From Endomicrobium sp. (GTDB taxonomy: Bacteria > Elusimicrobiota > Endomicrobiia > Endomicrobiales > Endomicrobiaceae): a stretch of DNA of 11,638 nt. This document shows positions 7,304 through 11,638 of the stretch, piece after piece (positions within the stretch are counted from its first letter, which is position 1; every line of letters begins with the position of its first letter). Both the position numbers and the translations under genes were made by a program. The DNA lies in the NCBI GenBank assembly GCA_031278405.1, contig JAITKL010000052.1, positions 1-11,638 of the forward strand, read 5' to 3'. The notes under the pieces were generated by a model. That model made no database searches. It was not told the origin of the DNA and saw only the letters and a program-made list of their open reading frames with translations.

Positions 7304-7333
7304 ATTTTAAATAAATCATTTATAAGATGTCAA
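7304..7333 (-). promoter_or_regulatory. candidate dprA operon promoter (possibly leaderless)
   Basis: On the minus strand TTGACA (7328-7333) is followed after 18 bases by TAAAAT (7304-7309), a consensus -35 and a five-of-six -10. Transcription would begin about 6-9 bases further on, at or within a few bases of the dprA ATG (7296). With the absence of a Shine-Dalgarno, this points to a leaderless or nearly leaderless mRNA. Promoters called by eye in AT-rich DNA are easily false. Confidence 0.45.
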
Positions 7334-7375
7334 ACTATGCATTATTATTAAACTTAAAAAAGCAAGTTAGAAATA

Positions 7376-7384
7376 TGGTATAAT
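7376..7384 (+). promoter_or_regulatory. candidate thrS-hydG promoter, extended -10
   Basis: TGGTATAAT is a perfect extended -10 (TGn then TATAAT at 7379-7384). The -35 region is weak (TTAAAA at 7354-7359, 19-base spacing), as is usual when an extended -10 is present. It would give a leader of about 55 bases before thrS. I see no tRNA-like T-box or other riboswitch fold in that leader. Confidence 0.5.
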
Positions 7385-7434
7385 TAATCGTTTTGAAAAT
7401 ATATGCGTGCATGTCGTAAGTAATAGCGTTTTAT

Positions 7435-7440
7435 AGGGTG
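7435..7440 (+). promoter_or_regulatory. thrS Shine-Dalgarno deciding the start
   Basis: AGGGTG ends six bases before the ATG at 7447. An in-frame GTG at 7438 overlaps this motif and has no Shine-Dalgarno of its own, so the ATG is the likelier start. Confidence 0.65.
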
Positions 7441-7446
7441 ACAATA

Positions 7447-9186
7447 ATGGAAACCAAAAAATCTTTAGATACTTTAAGGCATTCTGCGGCTCATATAATG
7501 GCTGCAGCGGTAACAGAACTTTTCCCTGGAACCAAAGTCGCTATAGGTCCTTCTACAGAGGACGGTTTTTATTATGACTTTGACAGAGCAGAGCCTTTTA
7601 CCAATGAAGAGTTAGTCAAAATAGAAGAAAAAATGAAAGAAATAGTAAAAGAAAATCATCCTTTTGTTTGTTCTTCAATACTTAAAGTTGAAGCTGTTAA
7701 AGACTTTGAGTCAAAAATGGAAAAATACAAAGCTGAAATAGCTTCACAAATTCCAGATAATAATGTGAGCATATACAAATCTGGAAACTTTGCCGATTTG
7801 TGTAAAGGTCCTCACGTCAAATCCACAGGGGAACTAAAATATTTTAAACTTCTTTCAGTTGCAGGTGCATATTGGAGAGGAGATTCTTCAAAAGAACAGC
7901 TTCAGAGAATTTACGGCACAGCCTTTCTTACAAAAAAAGATTTAGAAGATTATTTAAATAAAGCTGAAGAAGCAACAAAAAGAGACCACAGAAAGCTTGG
8001 CAAAGATTTGGATTTATTTAGCGTTAACGACACTATTGGTGGCGGTCTTGTTTTGTGGCATCCCAATGGCTCTGTTTTAAGAAATGTTATTGAAACATAC
8101 TGGAAGAATTTTCACTTGGAAAACGGTTATTATTTACTGCTCACGCCTCATATAGCTAGCGAAGAGCTTTTTAAAATAAGCGGTCACTTACAAACTTATT
8201 CCGAGAATATGTATGCATCAATGGAAATTGAAGGAAAGCCATACCGTGTAAAACCTATGAATTGTCCTATGCATCTTATGGTGTACAAGACAAAACTTCA
8301 CTCTTATAGAGAGCTTCCCATAAGATACGCTGAACTTGGTACGGTTTATAGATTTGAAAGGTCTGGCGTTTTGCACGGACTTTTAAGAGTAAGAGGCTTT
8401 ACACAGGACGATGGTCATGTCATTGTTTCTCCCAAGCAGCTTGAAGAGGAAATGCTTAGAGTTTTCAGTATGGCTATAGAGTGTCTTAAAACATTTGGAT
8501 TTAACGATTATAAAATTTATTTTGCTACAAGACCTAAAAATAAATATGTAGGTGAAATATCAGACTGGGAAAAAGCTCAAGATTCCATAGAAAACGCTTT
8601 AAAAAAAACTGGATATGAATATGAGGTTGACGAAGGTGGCGGTGCTTTTTACGGACCTAAAATAGATATAAAGATAAAGGACGCTATAGGAAGACTATGG
8701 CAGTGTTCTACGATACAGTTTGATTTCAATTTAACTGAAAGATTTGATATTTCTTATGTGAATTCTTCAGGCAAGAAAGCAAGACCTTACATGATACACA
8801 GAGCTTTAATAGGTTCTTTAGAGAGATTTATAGGCGTCCTTTTAGAACATTATGCAGGAGCTTTACCTTTGTGGCTTTCGCCTGTTCAAGTTGCAATAGC
8901 AAATATAAATGAAGAGCAGTATGAATATTGTAAAGAGTTGACGCAAACTTTTAAAAAAAACGGCATAAGAGTTATCCTTGACTACAGAAACGAAAAAATT
9001 GGACATAAAATAAGAGAAAATTCAATGCAAAAGATTCCTTATATAGCAGTTGTAGGAAATAAGGAAAAGGAAAATAGATCAGTTGCCGTAAGAGCAAGAG
9101 GAAATAAAGATTTGGGTGTTATGACAATAGATAACTTTATTGATATGATAAAAGAAAATAACGTTCCAGGAATAAATGAACTGTAG
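7447..9186 (+). CDS. thrS: threonyl-tRNA synthetase, form lacking the TGS domain
   Basis: Charges tRNA-Thr with threonine and hydrolyses mischarged Ser-tRNA-Thr. From the ATG at 7447 it has 579 residues against about 640 in the E. coli enzyme; the missing part is the N-terminal TGS domain. The protein begins almost directly at the editing domain, whose zinc-like site residues are present: H12 and H16 (HSAAH), C119 and H123 (CKGPH). The class II core has the zinc-binding C273 (MNCPMH), H324 (FTQDDGH) and H451 (MIHRALIGS). Motif 2 is YRFERSGVLHGLLRVRGF (301-318), and the motif 3 arginine is R460 (SLERF). The anticodon-binding domain runs from about 473 to the end. Both active sites look intact. 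The divergent gene dprA leaves only about 150 bases upstream, with no TGS remnant in them. An in-frame GTG at 7438 would add three residues. Confidence 0.96.
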   Translation: METKKSLDTLRHSAAHIMAAAVTELFPGTKVAIGPSTEDGFYYDFDRAEPFTNEELVKIEEKMKEIVKENHPFVCSSILKVEAVKDFESKMEKYKAEIASQIPDNNVSIYKSGNFADLCKGPHVKSTGELKYFKLLSVAGAYWRGDSSKEQLQRIYGTAFLTKKDLEDYLNKAEEATKRDHRKLGKDLDLFSVNDTIGGGLVLWHPNGSVLRNVIETYWKNFHLENGYYLLLTPHIASEELFKISGHLQTYSENMYASMEIEGKPYRVKPMNCPMHLMVYKTKLHSYRELPIRYAELGTVYRFERSGVLHGLLRVRGFTQDDGHVIVSPKQLEEEMLRVFSMAIECLKTFGFNDYKIYFATRPKNKYVGEISDWEKAQDSIENALKKTGYEYEVDEGGGAFYGPKIDIKIKDAIGRLWQCSTIQFDFNLTERFDISYVNSSGKKARPYMIHRALIGSLERFIGVLLEHYAGALPLWLSPVQVAIANINEEQYEYCKELTQTFKKNGIRVILDYRNEKIGHKIRENSMQKIPYIAVVGNKEKENRSVAVRARGNKDLGVMTIDNFIDMIKENNVPGINEL

Positions 9187-9200
9187 TATTTATTGTTATT

Positions 9201-10628
9201 ATGGCGATGGAATTCATTGACTCAAGGCAGGTGGTTTTAGTGAAACATATAGACGAAGCAAAAATAAACTCCTTACTGGACTTGAATGTTTCAGAACATG
9301 AAATAGATTATATTTTAAAAAAGACTCAGCTTTTAAAAAGGCTTACTCTTGAAGACTCTGCCAAGCTTTTGTCTGTTAAAGAAGCATTTTTGTTAAAAAA
9401 AATTTACAATGCAGCCACGTATGTTAAAAACAGAATATACGGCAAACGCGTAGTAATTTTTGTTCCGTTATATATAAGCAATCTTTGTTCTAACAGTTGC
9501 TTATATTGCGGTTTTGCGTCAAATAATAAACTCACCGTAAGAAAAAAACTTTCTCCTCAAGAAATAAAAGAACAAAGCGAAATACTCCTCAAGAGAGGTC
9601 ATAAGCGTATTTTAATGGTGGCTGGCGAGATGGCTTCTTCCCAAGAAAATATAAATTATTATGTTGACGCAGTAAAAGCTATTTACGATGCGGAATATAA
9701 AGGCAACAAAATAAAAAGAGTAAACATTAACGTGGCACCTATGGGTATTGAGCAATTTAAAAGATTGAAACAATTGGGCATAGGGACTTACCAAATATTT
9801 CAAGAGACTTATCATGATGCTACTTACAGAAAACTTCACGTAGCAGGGGCAAAGTCTAACCCCGACAATCGTTTAGATGCTGTTGATAATGCTTTTAAGG
9901 CTGGTATTGACGATGTCGGCATAGGTCCTTTGTTAGAGCTTTATGATTATCGTTTTGAAATACTTGCTATGTTAATGCATATAGAATATTTGGAAAAAAC
10001 TTATGGATTAGGTCCCCATACAATTTCAGTTCCTCGCATTGAGCCTGCTCCGGGATCTTTATATGCTGATAAACCTGAATACCCTATTTCTGATGAAGAT
10101 TTTAAAAAATTGGTTGCAGTTTTAAGATTATCAGTTCCTTATACGGGGATAATAATGTCAACAAGAGAAACTGCCCGTCTTAGAGATATTTTGGTCAATT
10201 TGGGTGTTTCGCAAATAAGCGCCGAGTCAAAAGTTACTCCCGGTGGATATGAAGAAGATTCTTCCTGTCATAACGATAAACTTGAAAGGCAATTTAGTCT
10301 AAATGATCAGCGCACCTTGAACGAAATAATTAAATCTTTGCTTTCTCAAGGTCTAATTCCAAGTTTTTGCACGGCATGTTACCGCAAAAACAGAACAGGC
10401 GAACATTTTATGTATTTGGCAAAACCCGGAGCAATAAAACATATGTGCGATATAAATGCTTTAGTAACTTTAAAAGAATATCTTGAAGATTTTGCAACAT
10501 CTGAAACAAAAGAATTGGGTTACAATCTTATAGAGAAATATAAAAATAAGCTTGATAATGCCAGTATTAAAGTGTTGGACAAGTTTTTTAAGAATATAGA
10601 CAACGGCATAAGGGATGAGCATATTTAG
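9201..10628 (+). CDS. hydG: [FeFe]-hydrogenase maturase HydG (radical SAM tyrosine lyase)
   Basis: HydG cleaves tyrosine to p-cresol and dehydroglycine and turns the latter into the CO and CN ligands of the hydrogenase H-cluster. The radical SAM cluster motif CX3CX2C is at C96, C100, C103 (LCSNSCLYCGF). The C-terminal motif C390-X2-C393-X22-C416 (CTACYRKNRTGEHFM onward) is the HydG auxiliary-cluster signature. It separates HydG from the thiazole enzyme ThiH, which shares the fold. Other family segments are APMGIEQF (179-186), FQETYH (200-205), GIGPLLELYDYRFE (240-253) and PRIEPAPGS (278-286). The 475 residues are a full-length protein. It starts 14 bases after thrS and is probably co-transcribed with it. 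The EFID segment near the N-terminus fits HydG starts, so ATG 9201 or 9207 is right, though no Shine-Dalgarno is visible. hydE, hydF and a hydrogenase gene are not in the window. Confidence 0.96.
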   Translation: MAMEFIDSRQVVLVKHIDEAKINSLLDLNVSEHEIDYILKKTQLLKRLTLEDSAKLLSVKEAFLLKKIYNAATYVKNRIYGKRVVIFVPLYISNLCSNSCLYCGFASNNKLTVRKKLSPQEIKEQSEILLKRGHKRILMVAGEMASSQENINYYVDAVKAIYDAEYKGNKIKRVNINVAPMGIEQFKRLKQLGIGTYQIFQETYHDATYRKLHVAGAKSNPDNRLDAVDNAFKAGIDDVGIGPLLELYDYRFEILAMLMHIEYLEKTYGLGPHTISVPRIEPAPGSLYADKPEYPISDEDFKKLVAVLRLSVPYTGIIMSTRETARLRDILVNLGVSQISAESKVTPGGYEEDSSCHNDKLERQFSLNDQRTLNEIIKSLLSQGLIPSFCTACYRKNRTGEHFMYLAKPGAIKHMCDINALVTLKEYLEDFATSETKELGYNLIEKYKNKLDNASIKVLDKFFKNIDNGIRDEHI

Positions 10629-10634
10629 TTTAAA

Positions 10635-10889
10635 ATGACAAACACGAAAAAACCCATCTTACATAATAAGAAGTTTGTTAAGAATTTATTAAGCTTTGTT
10701 AGAATAAAAAGAATATGGTCTAAATATTATTAATGGAAAACTGGCAAGAATACATTTATTAAATTATTTTTTTGTTTTTCAAAAAGTGATTCCTCAAACA
10801 CTTTTGATAAAGAGCTTTACAAAACGTAGAGCAATGAAAATGGGAAAGAAGCAAAAATAATTCAAGTAAAAATGCAAAAAATGCAATAA
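10635..10889 (+). pseudogene. decayed coding fragment, unidentified (block A)
   Basis: From ATG 10635 one frame reads a basic leader (MTNTKKPILHNKKFVKNLLS) and runs to 10886, broken only by in-frame stops at 10731 (TAA) and 10827 (TAG). The codons between them look protein-like (TFIKLFFCFSKSDSSNTF, later GKEAKIIQVKM). The pattern fits a gene with substitution-type stops. I cannot name it; a short basic leader of this kind is common at the start of surface-polysaccharide glycosyltransferases, but that is only a hint. No Shine-Dalgarno was seen. A random AT-rich stretch cannot be excluded. Confidence 0.35.
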
Positions 10890-10906
10890 GATTAACGATA
10901 TTTTGA

Positions 10907-11104
10907 ATGAGTACAATGCCTAAAGGGCAACATTTAAAATCATTTAATTATAACAAATACGCACCTGATTGCTTTCTTATTGAAGATTTAACTTACTATG
11001 ACAAGAATAAAGATTTTATGGACTTTAGAAAATCTGACTTATATTCTTTTTACATGAAAAAGTTATATTGTCGTCATGAAAACAAGGTATTCCCTAATTT
11101 TTAA
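10907..11104 (+). pseudogene. unidentified 65-codon open stretch, probably a gene fragment (block B)
   Basis: An open frame of 65 codons with a well-mixed composition rich in Y, K, D and F (KYAPDCFLIEDLTYYDKN, then FMDFRKSDLYSFYMKKLYC). This is unlike random AT-rich translation and looks like the inside of a soluble enzyme. The same frame is protein-like just upstream (NAKNAIRLTIF) and is cut from it by a TGA at 10904, so the ATG at 10907 is probably not a true start. There is no Shine-Dalgarno. I recognise no family. Either a fragment of a broken gene or, less likely, a small intact hypothetical gene. Confidence 0.4.
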
Positions 11105-11127
11105 GAATTCTTTTAACCATGAGTTAA

Positions 11128-11638
11128 CTTGAACAACAGAATTGGTAGAACTATCTCAAGTCCATAAAATCTGATAAATAATATCTTAATATTGTTTGAC
11201 TTTTAGAGCCTGACTTTAGCTGATTTTATCAGATAGATACAAAAAGAGAGATTTTGAGAGTAAAAAAGTTCCAAAAGGAGAACCCAAACGATAATAAAAT
11301 GGCTCACTATATGTGTAAGTGTTTTAAAAGAAATCTGTAAAAGAATTGAGGAAAAACAATGAGTTTGATTAGATAAATGAAGCCTACATAGAGAGAAAAC
11401 CGAAATTTTATTGTTTCACAGATAAAGCTAAGTTTTAGTTTAATGATTGGTTTAATTTAACTTTTGGTGTATAATTTTCACCGTAAAAACCTGTAGGCAA
11501 TGCAGTTGTTTACTTTTGGGAAAGTCACAATAAATATTTTGATGAGAAAGAAAAAATACAAGCTACAATTTCGATTTATCAGCAATGTGAGAAATATGAA
11601 GTACGTACTGAGTATATAAGTTGTTATAATCACACGCT
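11128..11638 (+). pseudogene. decayed coding fragment running off the window, unidentified (block C)
   Basis: Two frames give readable peptide. Frame one, 11128-11337, is broken by four stops, with DTKREILRVKKFQKENPNDN toward its end. A shift at about 11330 leads to a second frame that stays readable to the window end despite stops at 11370, 11436, 11472 and 11484 (INEAYIERKPKFYCFTDKAK, FNDWFNLTFG). The last 50 codons from 11487 are open (KPVGNAVVYFWESHNKYFDE and on) and continue past the edge. Block C may be the same ancient gene as blocks A and B or a separate one. 'PKFYCFTDKAKF' loosely recalls a glycosyltransferase strand ('PKFYIFSDD'), which is too weak to name it. Confidence 0.4.

Noticed and set aside
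7438..7446. GTG at 7438 as the thrS start
   Set aside because: It overlaps the AGGGTG motif that best serves as ribosome binding site for the ATG at 7447 and has no such motif upstream.
9201..10628. ThiH (thiazole tyrosine lyase) instead of HydG
   Set aside because: The C-terminal CX2CX22C motif and the CTACYR-RTG-FM segment are HydG features that ThiH lacks, and no thiamine genes are nearby.
10782..10805. AAAAGTG/CACTTTT hairpin as the hydG terminator
   Set aside because: Seven weak pairs around a ten-base loop, about 150 bases after the stop, with no T run following.

Overview
The window is AT-rich, compactly coded DNA of bacterial type. It holds seven intact protein genes, interrupted by two stretches of visibly decaying coding sequence. 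Best guess at source: a reduced, host-associated member of the Elusimicrobiota, close to the termite-gut-flagellate endosymbionts of the Endomicrobium type. The grounds are low GC, intact housekeeping genes beside multiply broken ones, and a [FeFe]-hydrogenase maturase (HydG) in the same segment as a competence-type dprA. This is inference; no rRNA or other taxonomic marker is present.

Layout. (1) 1-1415: possibly the last 12 codons of an upstream gene, then radA (+). (2) 1416-2139: a broken gene on + whose scattered peptide blocks match, in order, the DUF3089 (alpha/beta-hydrolase-like) family. It contains a perfect 18-bp inverted repeat and a run of 8 G. (3) 2140-7296: a minus-strand operon transcribed dprA -> topA -> xerC -> an unrecognised protein with a UBA-like N-terminus. 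topA and xerC overlap by 79 bp. (4) 7297-7446: a divergent dprA/thrS promoter region. (5) 7447-10628: thrS (a form without the N-terminal TGS domain) followed 14 bp later by hydG, both on +. (6) 10629-11638: about 1 kb with no convincing intact gene but with peptide blocks broken by stops and frameshifts; I do not recognise the original gene or genes.

How the genes relate. RadA (branch migration), DprA (RecA loading on incoming single-stranded DNA), XerC (chromosome dimer resolution) and TopA (relaxation of negative supercoils) form a DNA recombination and topology set. dprA-topA-...-xerC is a widespread bacterial gene order. ThrS charges tRNA-Thr. HydG makes the CO and cyanide ligands of the [FeFe]-hydrogenase H-cluster; its partners hydE and hydF are not in the window.

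I did not find an obviously new multi-gene system. The most unusual items are the long perfect inverted repeat inside the DUF3089 relic, the out-of-frame topA/xerC overlap, the conserved-context UBA-like protein, and the unidentified decayed block after hydG.
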